DNA of 64,000 bases, taken from contig NZ_CP150233.1 in the NCBI RefSeq assembly GCF_037974265.1, positions 3,162,001 to 3,226,000 of the forward strand. The letters run 5' to 3'. Below the pieces are notes generated by a model. The model saw only the letters and a list, made by a program, of their open reading frames with translations, was not told where the DNA came from and did not search any database. Positions within the stretch are counted from its first letter, which is position 1, and each line of letters opens with the position of its first letter. Source of the stretch: Paenibacillus sp. FSL R5-0623 (lineage in GTDB: Bacteria; Bacillota; Bacilli; Paenibacillales; Paenibacillaceae). The translations under genes were made by a program, and so were the position numbers. This document shows, in pieces, positions 1-9,359 of this stretch.

Positions 1-95
1 TCATCGTGCCTAACGAGGTAACGCGTGGTCTGGAATTCGCCATGCATGAACTGCGGTTATCCTCGCTGGCCGAGATCGATATGGAGGCGCTTTAA
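1..95 (+). CDS. 3' end of an unidentified protein
   Basis: An open frame runs from the window edge (first full codon at base 3) to a TAA at 93-95 and encodes about 30 residues ending in EIDMEAL. The end is too short for me to recognise a family. It converges on the AraC gene and the two coding regions share 4 bases at their 3' ends, which is compatible with real adjacent genes. The rest of the gene lies upstream of the window. Confidence 0.4.
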   Translation, partial: IVPNEVTRGLEFAMHELRLSSLAEIDMEAL

Positions 96-907
96 TCCAG
101 ATACTGCTTGCGTAGCTCGATAGGGGATATCCCTTCGTATTTTTTGAACACTGATCCAAAGTAACTGGCACTGTTGAAACCAACGGCTTTGGCTATTTCA
201 TGGGCGGTAGTAGCGTCATTTTCGATGAGCATTTCCTTGGCTTTTAACAACCGATATCGCATCAGATACTCCAATGGAGTCATTTGAAATTCTTTTTTGA
301 ATATCCGATTGAGGTGCTGCTCGGTAACGTCCATCTGCTCAGCCAACATGGGGAGAGAAATATCCTGATGATAATTTTGTTTGATAAAAGTAATGAGTTC
401 ATCCAATCTTAATCGGGCATCAGAACGTTCGTAAGCACTATAGCGTTCACCTTCAATGGTTAATCTGACCAAAAGCATGTACAGTAATGCGGATACGTGC
501 CAGATCTGATCCTTGTGCCGGGACTGCAGCGCCAACGTAATTTCACGCAACAGGATATGAAGCATTCCATCCGGCTTGAAGGCGCTCAGCTCCCCGATCT
601 GCAAGGTATGCAAGAACCGTGGCAACAAATAGCCATTGAAAGACAGACAATCAAATCGTAATGAATCACTCAGATTGTGGTAACGGTAGGTTACCTCCGG
701 GAACAAAATGAGAGCGGTCCCTTTTTTGATCGAAAATTCATGATTCTTTGCTGCGATTCGCCCTGTTCCTCCGATGCACTGTACAATGCTGTAATCCCGT
801 GAATGGTCGCTCCAATTCATCAATTCATCAACGGTCAACTGGTTTTGCCCTGTAATCATGAGCGGCATATCGGTATCCAGCGGATTCCCCATACTAGGTT
901 TCGGCAT
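92..907 (-). CDS. AraC family transcriptional regulator
   Basis: This 271-residue protein has the usual two-domain AraC layout. Residues 1-150 form a cupin-like sensing domain. Residues from about 170 to the end carry two helix-turn-helix motifs, the second ending in the family signature around AVGFNSASYFGSVFKKYEG. Such proteins usually control sugar or metabolite genes by binding a small ligand. The ATG at 907 follows a GAGGAA ribosome binding site. It is divergent from the FAD oxidase at 1203 with about 295 bases between, so it may act there or on the gene upstream of the window. The ligand cannot be inferred. Confidence 0.88.
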   Translation of the reverse strand: MPKPSMGNPLDTDMPLMITGQNQLTVDELMNWSDHSRDYSIVQCIGGTGRIAAKNHEFSIKKGTALILFPEVTYRYHNLSDSLRFDCLSFNGYLLPRFLHTLQIGELSAFKPDGMLHILLREITLALQSRHKDQIWHVSALLYMLLVRLTIEGERYSAYERSDARLRLDELITFIKQNYHQDISLPMLAEQMDVTEQHLNRIFKKEFQMTPLEYLMRYRLLKAKEMLIENDATTAHEIAKAVGFNSASYFGSVFKKYEGISPIELRKQYLD

Positions 908-1033
908 CGTCGTGTTATTCCTCTTTTCGTTAAAGGATCATGTGCGTAAGTGGCGTGGTTACAGCGTTAAAAGAAACCTAGAAAGAATTATATTACATAA
1001 ATGGAATAATTTTAATTGAATGACGGGCAATAT

Positions 1034-1047
1034 ATAAAACGTTTTCA
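1034..1047. promoter_or_regulatory. cre-like palindrome
   Basis: ATAAAACGTTTTCA contains the perfect dyad AAAACGTTTT and matches the CcpA/LacI-family cre consensus TGWAARCGYTTWCW at 12 of 14 positions. It lies in the divergent region between the AraC and FAD oxidase genes, about 155 bases before the oxidase start. A role in catabolite control or a LacI-type regulator is inferred only from the match. Confidence 0.35.
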
Positions 1048-1202
1048 TATGAATGCTTTAACAATTCTTTATTGGATGAATGAGTATGAACTGTGGTCTG
1101 ATCAGCCTCAATTTATGGATCTAAAAGTACGCCTGCCTTGCCAACAGAATGCGAAACGGTATACGCTATAAGGAATGAGTGATTAAGGAAAGGGATGCAA
1201 AC

Positions 1203-2345
1203 ATGAAGAAAGTCATCGTAGTCGGATCAGGTATTCTGGGGGCATCAACAGCCTATCAATTAGCCAAACATGGCGCAGAGGTCGTCATCATAGACCGAAA
1301 AGATATAGGACAGGCGACGGATGCAGCTGCCGGGATCATCTGTCCATGGCTGTCACAGCGACGTAATCAGGACTGGTATCAGCTTGCCAAGGCTGGTGCA
1401 CGGTTCTATCCTGGCATCATAGCGGAGCTTGAAGGCGAAGGAGAAACGGAAACTGGTTATGCTCAAGTGGGCGCGCTTAGTATTCATACGGATGTGGATA
1501 AAATCAACAAGATGGAAGAACGGGCCCATCTTCGCAAAACAGATGCACCGGAGATTGGTGACATTACACCTCTTGATGCCAAAGAAACCCGTGATCGTTT
1601 TCCATTGCTGGATGAACGTTATCAATCGGTACACATCAGTGGTGCTGCACGTATAGATGGAAGAGCGCTGCGCGATGCATTGATCCGGTCTGCACAGCGA
1701 AATGGAGCGGAAGTGATCCATGGAGACGCCACACTTCAATTTGAAGCGGATCGGGTCATTGGTGTGAGTGTTAATGATCAAAGTTTCCTGGCAGATGAAG
1801 TCGTTGTCTGTGCAGGTGCATGGGCCAACGCACTGCTGAAGCCGCTCGGCATACACTTGAAAGTGCATTATCAAAAGGCACAAATTATGCATCTACATGT
1901 CACGAATGGGGAGGATACAGGCCGCTGGCCTGTGATCATGCCACCTTCTGATCAATATCTGCTGGCCTTTGATCAACAGAAGATTGTGATTGGTGCCACT
2001 CATGAAAATGATGTGGAGGGTTATGATACAAGAGTAACTGCAGGGGGCATGCAGGAAGTTTTGAATAAAGGTCTGGAACTGGCGCCGGGGCTAGCCAATA
2101 GTACATTCCAGGAAGTAAGAGTTGGGTTCCGTCCGTTCACACCTGGCTTTCTGCCAGTAATGGGGGCTGTCCCAGGCTGGCAAGGTCTGATTACAGCGAA
2201 CGGACTTGGAGCCTCTGGATTGACTATGGGTCCTTTTATCGGGAGTCAACTGGCGAAACTAGCTCTCGGCATGGAACTGGATATCGATATTGAGCCCTAC
2301 ACTGTTGGCAAAGCAATGGATGAAATTGAAAGAGGTGACTCATGA
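1203..2345 (+). CDS. FAD-dependent amine/amino acid oxidase (DAO family)
   Basis: This 380-residue protein opens with a dinucleotide-binding fold (VVGSGILGASTAYQLAKHG) followed by an acidic residue at the end of strand 2 (IIDRKD), then a DAO-type substrate domain and a C-terminal second FAD contact (TANGLGASGLTMGP). Relatives include glycine oxidase and D-amino acid dehydrogenases, which oxidise the C-N bond of amino acids with flavin. I chose ATG 1203 because AAGGAAAGG lies 7-9 bases before it; an in-frame GTG at 1179 has no such site. The stop overlaps the next start (ATGA at 2342), so the two genes are translationally coupled. The substrate is not determined. Confidence 0.85.
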   Translation: MKKVIVVGSGILGASTAYQLAKHGAEVVIIDRKDIGQATDAAAGIICPWLSQRRNQDWYQLAKAGARFYPGIIAELEGEGETETGYAQVGALSIHTDVDKINKMEERAHLRKTDAPEIGDITPLDAKETRDRFPLLDERYQSVHISGAARIDGRALRDALIRSAQRNGAEVIHGDATLQFEADRVIGVSVNDQSFLADEVVVCAGAWANALLKPLGIHLKVHYQKAQIMHLHVTNGEDTGRWPVIMPPSDQYLLAFDQQKIVIGATHENDVEGYDTRVTAGGMQEVLNKGLELAPGLANSTFQEVRVGFRPFTPGFLPVMGAVPGWQGLITANGLGASGLTMGPFIGSQLAKLALGMELDIDIEPYTVGKAMDEIERGDS

Positions 2346-2629
2346 CATATTCACAACGTTTATCCGATGGAGCGAACTCGTCCGACATCATATATCTGGA
2401 GCATCAGATCGGTACGACGAAAGAAGAACTGCGAATAGCTTTGGAGAAACAAGAAACATACAAACGCGAATTGTCGGAATTGAAGTCATCACCAATCGGT
2501 AATGCATCGAAAGTCGGTTCGGACGAGCAAGTCTTAATAGAGAAGGCAAGTCAGACGCAGAACTTGATTGAAATCCTGTCTGAACAACTGGAGCAACTAC
2601 AGGAAGCATTAGCGAAACTAGGCGATTGA
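2342..2629 (+). CDS. small coiled-coil protein of unknown function
   Basis: The 95-residue product has no signal peptide or membrane segment. Two stretches, about residues 18-48 and 65-93, are rich in Glu, Lys, Gln and Leu with heptad-like spacing (for example ILSEQLEQLQEALAKL), suggesting a helical hairpin or coiled coil. The start overlaps the oxidase stop as ATGA and a terminator follows 60 bases downstream, so it is the last gene of a two-gene operon. I do not recognise a family. A scaffold or partner role for the oxidase is only a guess from the coupling. Confidence 0.65.
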   Translation: MTYSQRLSDGANSSDIIYLEHQIGTTKEELRIALEKQETYKRELSELKSSPIGNASKVGSDEQVLIEKASQTQNLIEILSEQLEQLQEALAKLGD

Positions 2630-2690
2630 TCGGCTCGTATGACTTATCTCTGAGACGTCGACAGAAATAATATACGATACGTACAAAACG

Positions 2691-2717
2691 AAAACCCCTT
2701 ATATTAAGGGGTTTTTC
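2691..2717 (+). terminator. Rho-independent terminator
   Basis: AAACCCCTT and AAGGGGTTT form an inverted repeat around a short loop, followed by a T run. It closes the oxidase operon. Confidence 0.85.
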
Positions 2718-2842
2718 TGATTTAGTTCAAATGGTTTATATCAATAAATGAACGAATGGTATAAAATGGAATCAGGTGCTGAACTGTCAATTCAGGTACC
2801 CATGTAACCAATCACAAAACGATGCTGAGAGGTGGATTCCAA

Positions 2843-4078
2843 ATGTATAAAGAAGTGATACGTGTTGAGGACATTACGGGGTTTCAGTCCAGATCTGAAG
2901 AGTTTTTCCCACTTCACTGGTTTCGAAAAATGCTGTCCGAGCATCCTGTGTACTATCACGAAGATACAGACACCTGGAATGTGTTCAGATACGATGATGT
3001 GAAGCAGGTCCTTAGTAATCATGAGTATTTTTCAGCCGAAGGAACCCGGACGACCATTTCCGTTGGAGCAAAGAACAATGAAGGCACATCTCCAGATAAA
3101 TTAAATATGTCAAGTATTGATCCTCCCCGTCATCAAAAAAGTCGTTCGTTGTTATCTGCTGCTTTTACACCGCGTAGTCTGAAAAGCTGGGAGCCACGAA
3201 TTCGCAACATCGCAGAGCAGCTGGTAGCAGATATTGAGCCAAATACGACTATTGATATAGTTCAAGCGTTGGCCGCTCCACTGCCTTCGATGGTTATGGC
3301 CGATCTGCTCGGCATCCCCCTTACAGACAGCCATCGATTCAAGAACTGGGTAGATATTCTGTTTCAGCCCTCCAATCCAAAGACGGCTGAGGAGAGTGAG
3401 CTGAAAAAACAAACTGCAGCGCAAGAGTATTATCAATTCCTATACCCCATTGTAGTTCATAAACGGACCCACCCTGGTCAGGATATCATTACCGACCTGT
3501 TGAACGTTGATGTTGAAGGTGAGAAGTTCACGGAGGATGAGGTTGTTCGCACAACCATGCTGTTGCTCGGAGCTGGAATTGAGACAACCAGTCATATGGT
3601 TTCAAATACATTCTATTCATTCCTGTATGATGACCCCAGCTTGTATGATCAACTAAGACAGAATCCCGAGTTGGTTCCGCTCGCAGTCGAAGAAATGCTC
3701 CGTTATCGGTTCCACAATGCCAAGCGACATCGGACAGTGAAGCAAGATAATCAATTGCTCGGAGTGGATTTGAAAAAAGGCGATGTTGTGATCTCCTGGA
3801 TGAGTGCAGCCAATATGGATGAGCAGATGTTTGAAGACCCGTTTGAGTTAAACATTCATCGTCGTAATAACAAAAAACACCTTACCTTTGGCAATGGTCC
3901 ACACTTTTGTCTAGGTGCCCCGTTGGCGAGAATGGAACTCAGCATTGCCTTGACGGCATTTGTGGAGAAAATTGCGCGGATTGAACCAGTGGATTCATTT
4001 GATCTGGAGGGTAATCTGGCCACTTCAGCTCCGGGACAGTCGTTGACCCATCTGCCAGTGAAGATCGTTGCGGAGTGA
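2843..4078 (+). CDS. cytochrome P450
   Basis: A 411-residue soluble bacterial P450. The I helix reads LLLGAGIETTSHMV, the K helix has the ExxR motif (EEMLRYR), and the heme loop is FGNGPHFCLGAPLARME with the proximal ligand Cys356. The size and the lack of a membrane anchor fit class I/CYP107- or CYP109-like enzymes that oxidise fatty acids, terpenoids or polyketides with electrons from separate ferredoxin or flavodoxin partners. No redox partner gene lies nearby. ATG 2843 follows GAGAGGTGG; the in-frame ATG at 2822 lacks a binding site. The gene stands alone between terminators, so its substrate cannot be inferred from context. Confidence 0.93.
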   Translation: MYKEVIRVEDITGFQSRSEEFFPLHWFRKMLSEHPVYYHEDTDTWNVFRYDDVKQVLSNHEYFSAEGTRTTISVGAKNNEGTSPDKLNMSSIDPPRHQKSRSLLSAAFTPRSLKSWEPRIRNIAEQLVADIEPNTTIDIVQALAAPLPSMVMADLLGIPLTDSHRFKNWVDILFQPSNPKTAEESELKKQTAAQEYYQFLYPIVVHKRTHPGQDIITDLLNVDVEGEKFTEDEVVRTTMLLLGAGIETTSHMVSNTFYSFLYDDPSLYDQLRQNPELVPLAVEEMLRYRFHNAKRHRTVKQDNQLLGVDLKKGDVVISWMSAANMDEQMFEDPFELNIHRRNNKKHLTFGNGPHFCLGAPLARMELSIALTAFVEKIARIEPVDSFDLEGNLATSAPGQSLTHLPVKIVAE

Positions 4079-4105
4079 GAAGGAATCATACGGGACACAA
4101 CCTAA

Positions 4106-4147
4106 AAAGCGGCAGATCAGACGTAAACGTCTTGATCTGCCGCTTTG
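4106..4147. terminator. bidirectional terminator
   Basis: A long hairpin with arms AAAGCGGCAGATCA and TGATCTGCCGCTTT, flanked by A and T tracts on either side, sits between the convergent P450 and MFS genes and can serve both. Confidence 0.85.
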
Positions 4148-4176
4148 TTATGCAAGCAAGTATTAGGCTGGTCACC

Positions 4177-5676
4177 TTAATTTGAATTCATGGAAACTTT
4201 TTGTCTTACCACCTGTTTGATTTCTTCCTCTTTGGCTTGTTTGGTGCGTTTGATAAAGAAGGAAAGGACCAATCCCACAACAGCGATACCGATGATAACA
4301 ACATAAGCATCATTGATACCCTGGATCATGGATTCTGTAGCAAGCTGTTGTTGACTGAGACCATTGGCTGCACCAGTCGCCATCATATCCTGTACGTGTG
4401 CCGTTGTACGGGAGGTCATTACACTTACGAGCAATGAAGTACCTACAGCGCCAGCCACTTGTCTGACGGTGTTGGAGATAGCTGTACCGTGTGCACCAAG
4501 TCTTGGTGGCAGTTGGTTAAGTCCCGCAGTCTGAATCGGCATCATGAGCAGAGCCATACCAATTCGGCGGCCGGTAGACATTAATACCAGGTAACCATAA
4601 CTGGTTGAATCCGTTAAGTCGATGAAACCAATTGTCGTCACGATGGTAATCACCATCCCGATAACAGCGAGCCATTTCGCTCCAAATCGGTCAAACAATT
4701 TTCCGGCTACTGGCATCAGGAAGCCCATGACAAGCGCACCCGGAAGGAGTAATAATCCGGACTCCAGTGCAGTGTAACCACGTGCGTTCTGGAGATACAA
4801 GGGAAGCAACATCATGTCAGCATACATGATCATTGTAATCGCGATACTAATGACCGTGGTCAGGGAGAACATGTTGTATTTGAATGCCCGCAGATCAAGC
4901 AGCGGAGTTTCAGAAACGAGCTGTCTCCATGTAAACAGGGCAAGAGAAACAATTCCAGCCGCAATGCAGATAAGAACTTCTGCACTTGACCATCCCAGAC
5001 TTCCTGCTCTGCTGAAACCATAGAGCAATGCGCCAAATCCGATCGTGGACAGCACCACACTGATTGTGTCGAACTTTGTGTTGACCCGTTCGGATACATT
5101 CTTCAGGTATACAAACGCAAAAGCGATGACAATAAGAGTTAATGGAATCATGCCGTAGAACATCGTTTGCCAAGAGTAGTTCTCGAGGATATAACCGGCA
5201 AGGGTAGGCCCGATTGCAGGGGCAAAAATGATGGCAAAACCAACCATACCCATCGCAGATCCTCGTTTTTCAGGGGCAAACAAGGTCAAAATAACGTGCA
5301 TCAAGAGCGGCATGATAATGCCGGCACCCGCTGCCTGAATCATACGTCCTGTCAGCAGTGTGCCAAAGTTATCTGCAAGAGCGGATACGATGGTACCAAT
5401 CAGGAAAATAAACATGGAAGCTTGGAATAATTGCTTGGTTGAAAAGCGTTGCATGAAGTAAGCCGTAATGGGGATGAGCACCCCGTTCACCAGCATGTAA
5501 CCTGTCGTTAACCATTGTGCTGTTGCGGCGGAGATGTTAAAATCACCCATCAGTTCCGGTGTAGCGACACTCATGATCGTTTGATTCAATGTTGCAAGGA
5601 AGGCTCCCAAAATCATGATAAACAGGATGGGGCCTTTCTTTACGGATAATTCTTCTTGTACTCTAACCTGACTCAA
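4177..5676 (-). CDS. DHA2 family multidrug efflux MFS transporter
   Basis: The 499-residue integral membrane protein has a 14-helix pattern and the DHA2 (EmrB/QacA) signature near its N terminus (ATPELMGDFNISAATAQWL, then LVNGVLIPITAYFMQRF). The late motif NTVRQVAGAVGTSLLV is typical of LmrB/EmrB-type exporters. It should expel hydrophobic drugs in exchange for protons. Translation begins at TTG 5676 behind GAAAGGATG. It is divergent from a TetR gene at 5899 with a perfect dyad between them, which is the classic arrangement for a self-regulated efflux pump. The drug specificity is not visible. Confidence 0.9.
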   Translation of the reverse strand: MSQVRVQEELSVKKGPILFIMILGAFLATLNQTIMSVATPELMGDFNISAATAQWLTTGYMLVNGVLIPITAYFMQRFSTKQLFQASMFIFLIGTIVSALADNFGTLLTGRMIQAAGAGIIMPLLMHVILTLFAPEKRGSAMGMVGFAIIFAPAIGPTLAGYILENYSWQTMFYGMIPLTLIVIAFAFVYLKNVSERVNTKFDTISVVLSTIGFGALLYGFSRAGSLGWSSAEVLICIAAGIVSLALFTWRQLVSETPLLDLRAFKYNMFSLTTVISIAITMIMYADMMLLPLYLQNARGYTALESGLLLLPGALVMGFLMPVAGKLFDRFGAKWLAVIGMVITIVTTIGFIDLTDSTSYGYLVLMSTGRRIGMALLMMPIQTAGLNQLPPRLGAHGTAISNTVRQVAGAVGTSLLVSVMTSRTTAHVQDMMATGAANGLSQQQLATESMIQGINDAYVVIIGIAVVGLVLSFFIKRTKQAKEEEIKQVVRQKVSMNSN

Positions 5677-5843
5677 TCCTTTTCATCCTTTCAAACCACG
5701 CGTGACTAAATTTACAACGTGTTGTATAGTTTACATTGTATTTATTGAATTATATACATATTCGGACAGATTACAATTTACGTTATGACGTGTTTTCGTC
5801 GTTTATTTTACAAAAAAAATGAATTTGTTGTGTAAATCAAAAA

Positions 5844-5861
5844 TAAACGACTGATCGTTTA
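5844..5861. promoter_or_regulatory. putative TetR operator
   Basis: TAAACGA-CTGA-TCGTTTA is a perfect 7-bp-arm inverted repeat 37 bases before the TetR start, in the divergent region with the MFS pump. A half-site copy (TCGTTTA) occurs at 5799-5805. The position fits an operator for the adjacent TetR protein; the assignment is inference. Confidence 0.55.
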
Positions 5862-5898
5862 AAATTGTAATGTTTAAAATTTGATAGGAGGGATACAC

Positions 5899-6504
5899 GT
5901 GAAAGACGAGAAGAAATCAGCCGTGGACCCAAGAATAGTGCGAACACGTCAGTTAATCCGAGGTGCATTTGTTGAATTGCTGCAGGAAATGGATATTGAG
6001 AAGTTGTCAGTGAACAAAATTGCCGAACGAGCGACGATCAATCGGGTAACCTTCTACCTGCACTATCGTGATATTACGGATATGATGGAGAAGATGGCTG
6101 ACGAGATGATTGAGAATATTGAACGGATCGTGGATGAATATGCTCCTCATTTTGAGAAACAAAGGACGGAAGAGGCTTGGCCTGTTCTGGTCAAGTTGCT
6201 GGAGCATTTTGCAGAGAACGCCTCGTTCTATCAGGTGGTACTTGCTACCAAGCGCACACCGATTTTTACCGAACGACTGCTCAAATTGTTGAGTACGCTG
6301 GTCAAAGCCAAAATTGATCGGGTAGAAATGGAAGATGAACTCGAAGAATCCGGCATTCACAAGGAGATTGCAATCTGGTACGGTTCTTCCGCCCTGATTG
6401 GTACCATTGTCGCCTGGTTGCGTAATGATATGCCTTATTCCCCGCATTTTCTGGCGAAACAATTCTCGTTGATTCGCTCGTACTCTTATAATGACCTGAT
6501 ATAA
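5899..6504 (+). CDS. TetR/AcrR family regulator
   Basis: A 201-residue protein with an N-terminal TetR helix-turn-helix (about residues 15-60, containing LSVNKIAERATINRVTFYLHY) and a C-terminal domain of the TetR_C_8-like type ending in WYGSSALIGTIVAWLRNDM. GTG 5899 is chosen because GGAGGG lies 6 bases before it. It is divergent from the DHA2 exporter and probably represses it until a drug binds. Confidence 0.88.
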   Translation: MKDEKKSAVDPRIVRTRQLIRGAFVELLQEMDIEKLSVNKIAERATINRVTFYLHYRDITDMMEKMADEMIENIERIVDEYAPHFEKQRTEEAWPVLVKLLEHFAENASFYQVVLATKRTPIFTERLLKLLSTLVKAKIDRVEMEDELEESGIHKEIAIWYGSSALIGTIVAWLRNDMPYSPHFLAKQFSLIRSYSYNDLI

Positions 6505-6596
6505 TCAAAGTACCATCCACTGACGGCAAATGGGGGGGATATAACAGGGAAATTGCAGTCCATCTCACCTAACGTTAATAGAGGGGGAATAATGTA

Positions 6597-7130
6597 ATGA
6601 AATATAGTGCGGAACGTATCTATGTGAGATTTTGGAATGTGGAAGATGCCTCATTACTTCTGGATCTACAGGTTCGCAACCGTGCGGAAATTGAAAGAAT
6701 CTCAGCAAGTGATCGGGAGGAGTCTTTCTACAGCTTGGAAGGGCAAAGGTCACTTATTGAGAGCTGGAACAAGAAGAAAGAAGAAGGAAATCGCTATTCT
6801 TTTGGTATTTTTCTACATACAACGGATGAACTCGTCGGTGAAATTTCTTTGTTCGAGATCATACTGGATTCTCCCCCAAAATGGATCCTTGGTTATGTGA
6901 CGGATACTCTGCATCAAGGAAAAGGATATATGAGCGAAGCCCTGCAATGTGTACTGGAATTTGCCAAACACGAAACTGAAATTACTCGAGTCGAAGCTGG
7001 CGCTGTGCCCGATAATACAGGTTCCATCCGTGTTCTTCAAAAAGCAGGTTTCAAGGAGAATGGGTCACAGCCTGTGCCAATCCAGGGAACATTGACAGAA
7101 CATACGATGTTTGCTGTGGATATACTATAA
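6597..7130 (+). CDS. GNAT family N-acetyltransferase (RimJ/RimL-like)
   Basis: The 177-residue protein has the order of a RimJ/RimL-type GNAT fold: an N-terminal substrate part, the strand LVGEISLFEI, the acetyl-CoA loop in LGYVTDTLHQGKGYMSEAL, and the conserved NTGSIRVLQKAGF near the C terminus. Such enzymes acetylate protein N termini, amino acids or antibiotics with acetyl-CoA. A GAGGGGG site precedes ATG 6597. It follows the TetR gene by about 90 bases without an obvious terminator, so read-through from the TetR promoter is possible. Substrate unknown. Confidence 0.88.
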   Translation: MKYSAERIYVRFWNVEDASLLLDLQVRNRAEIERISASDREESFYSLEGQRSLIESWNKKKEEGNRYSFGIFLHTTDELVGEISLFEIILDSPPKWILGYVTDTLHQGKGYMSEALQCVLEFAKHETEITRVEAGAVPDNTGSIRVLQKAGFKENGSQPVPIQGTLTEHTMFAVDIL

Positions 7131-7201
7131 GCAAGATGTTTTACTATTTACTATACGTTGAACTATATTTTTAAACGTAACGGAGAGGAAAGAAAAAACA
7201 T

Positions 7202-7876
7202 ATGGCTACTATACTCGTTGCAGACGACGATGCGAACATTCGTGAACTCGTCTGTCTATTTCTCAAAAACGATGGATTCACAACAGTGGAAGCTGCGGAT
7301 GGTAAGGAAGCTCTCACTATATATGGCGAAACTCCAGTGGATCTTGTCGTCCTTGATATTATGATGCCTGTCATGGATGGTTGGGCACTGTGCAAAGAAC
7401 TCCGAAGAGCCAATCCCGACCTCCCGTTACTCATGCTGACAGCGAGAGGAGAGACTTGGGAGAAGGTGAAAGGATTCGAACTGGGTACGGATGATTATTT
7501 GACCAAACCGTTTGATCCATTAGAGCTGACCGCTCGTGTCCGAGCATTACTGAAACGATACAAAATCGGCTCCACACATACAATCCAGTTTGGCAACGTC
7601 ATTCTGGACCGCCAGACGTATAAGGTGATGAGAGGCACAGAGTCGCTTACGTTACCACTTAAGGAGTTCGAATTGCTGTATAAGCTTGCTGGAACACCAG
7701 GACAAGTCTATACACGTGAGCAATTGATCGATCAGATATGGGGTATTGATTACGCCGGAGATGATCGAACGGTAGACGTACATATCAAGCGCCTGCGCGA
7801 ACGATTCGCGACGACACCTGATTTTCGGATTGAAACGGTGCGTGGGCTAGGATACAGGCTTGAGGTCCATGAATGA
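7202..7876 (+). CDS. OmpR-family response regulator
   Basis: A 224-residue regulator with an N-terminal receiver (acidic pair Asp8-Asp9, phosphoacceptor Asp52 in VVLDIMMP, switch Thr in LMLTAR, Lys102) and a C-terminal winged-helix domain (about residues 125-222) ending in TVRGLGYRLE. It overlaps the downstream kinase by 4 bases (ATGA), so the two are coupled and form a cognate pair. Its probable DNA target is the set of 11-bp direct repeats at 9360, upstream of the hydrolase cassette. Confidence 0.95.
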   Translation: MATILVADDDANIRELVCLFLKNDGFTTVEAADGKEALTIYGETPVDLVVLDIMMPVMDGWALCKELRRANPDLPLLMLTARGETWEKVKGFELGTDDYLTKPFDPLELTARVRALLKRYKIGSTHTIQFGNVILDRQTYKVMRGTESLTLPLKEFELLYKLAGTPGQVYTREQLIDQIWGIDYAGDDRTVDVHIKRLRERFATTPDFRIETVRGLGYRLEVHE

Positions 7877-9243
7877 TCAGATCATTATACATTCGTGTGG
7901 TGCTCACCTTTCTGATTTCTGTCATCGCTGGTACAGTTATTTCTTTTTTTATGTCAACCTGGATATTCGAAGATAAATTGAACGAAAATGCCCGAATTAA
8001 CATACGCAACTTTGGCCAAGACGTAGTGCAGATATATAAGACGATGCCTCTGGATGAAGCAGAATTATTCGTTAGCAATATGAAACAGCTTGATTCATAT
8101 CATATTCGAATTTATGATGCAACGGGCAAACTCCAGACATATGGGAAGCTTAATGGACATAAATCAGCTGCTGTATCGATGGAGCAACTCAAAAAAGTTT
8201 TAAATGGAGGGGTTGTTCAAGACACACCCAAGGGGATCGCTACCGTTCTTTTGGGGCTACCGATTAAGACGGAAATGGGCACAAAAGCGATGTTTTTGGA
8301 AACTCTCGCACCGCCCTCCGCCTCTTTTGTAGTCCAGTTTGGCTTAATCTTTGCAAGCTGTTCGTTGATTGCAGGAAGTCTGTTGATTCTGATTGCTTCT
8401 GTATACCTGGTGAGACCGATCAAGAAATTGACCAAAGCGACCAAACGGATTGCAGCTGGAGATTTCAATGTCAAGCTGAACATCAAGCAAACGACTGAAA
8501 TAGGTACGTTGGCTCGCAGCTTTGAAGAAATGATGCATGATCTTCAGCAGTTGGAGCAGATGCGCAGGGAATTCGTTACAAATGTTTCGCATGAGGTTCA
8601 GTCTCCGCTCACCTCGATATCCGGTTACGCTTCGGCACTGAAGCAAGTAAATCTCTCAGAACAAGAACGAAACCGTTACCTGGATATTATCATCTCAGAA
8701 GCAAAAAGAATGTCCAAAATGAGCGATAGCCTGCTGAAGCTGAGTTTGCTTGAATCGCAGTCACAGCAACTACGGCTCACCACCTTAAGCCTTGATGAAC
8801 AGATCAGGCGGGTCATCGTGGCGCTTCAGCCGCAATGGTCTGGGCGCAACATTCATTTCGAGCTTGATTTGGAGAACGTGAAGGTAACGGCTGATCACGA
8901 TCAGTTAAATCAGGTATGGACAAACATCATCGGAAATAGCATCAAGTTTTCCGAGGATGGCGGTATGATTAAAGTCAGTATCGAAGAGGACTTCAAAAAT
9001 GTGACTGTTCGAATATCCGACACGGGTATTGGAATTCCCCTGGAAGATCAGAAGCGTATATTCGACCGTTTTTTCAAGGCAGATCGTTCCCACAGTCGCA
9101 AATACGATGGGAGTGGTATGGGACTTGCTATCGTTAAACAGATCGTCTCCCTTCATCAGGGTGACATCCGAGTGGAAAGCGAACCTGGTCAAGGTACGAC
9201 CTTAATGATCACGTTGCCCATCCATCCACCAACGGATAGTTAG
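7873..9243 (+). CDS. membrane sensor histidine kinase
   Basis: The 456-residue kinase has two transmembrane helices (about 9-29 and 155-179) that flank an extracytoplasmic region of about 125 residues. A HAMP linker follows (180-232), then HisKA with the phosphoacceptor His240 in FVTNVSHEVQSPLTS and a HATPase domain with N (NIIGNSIKF), G1 (DTGIGIPLEDQ) and G2 (GSGMGLAIVKQ) boxes. The usual HELRTPL is HEVQSPL here, as in some PhoR/BaeS-like kinases. It partners the preceding regulator and is followed by a strong terminator. The signal is unknown. Confidence 0.95.
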   Translation: MIRSLYIRVVLTFLISVIAGTVISFFMSTWIFEDKLNENARINIRNFGQDVVQIYKTMPLDEAELFVSNMKQLDSYHIRIYDATGKLQTYGKLNGHKSAAVSMEQLKKVLNGGVVQDTPKGIATVLLGLPIKTEMGTKAMFLETLAPPSASFVVQFGLIFASCSLIAGSLLILIASVYLVRPIKKLTKATKRIAAGDFNVKLNIKQTTEIGTLARSFEEMMHDLQQLEQMRREFVTNVSHEVQSPLTSISGYASALKQVNLSEQERNRYLDIIISEAKRMSKMSDSLLKLSLLESQSQQLRLTTLSLDEQIRRVIVALQPQWSGRNIHFELDLENVKVTADHDQLNQVWTNIIGNSIKFSEDGGMIKVSIEEDFKNVTVRISDTGIGIPLEDQKRIFDRFFKADRSHSRKYDGSGMGLAIVKQIVSLHQGDIRVESEPGQGTTLMITLPIHPPTDS

Positions 9244-9301
9244 GCTCACAGGATAGGCTCAATGAATAGAATATCCATCGGATTATCTAAACCGAATGTT
9301 C

Positions 9302-9354
9302 ATGTCCTATGTAACATGCAAGCTTCCTTGTATGTTACATAGGACATTTTTTTT
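9302..9354 (+). terminator. strong Rho-independent terminator
   Basis: Arms of about 20 bases (left starting ATGTCCTATGTAACATG, right its complement at 9328-9347) surround a 5-base loop and run into a T8 tract. It ends the two-component operon. Confidence 0.92.
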
Positions 9355-9359
9355 GCTTG

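Noticed and set aside
1353-1892. 179-residue open frame opposite the FAD oxidase
   Set aside because: It is antisense to a well-supported gene, lacks a binding site and shows no domain pattern.
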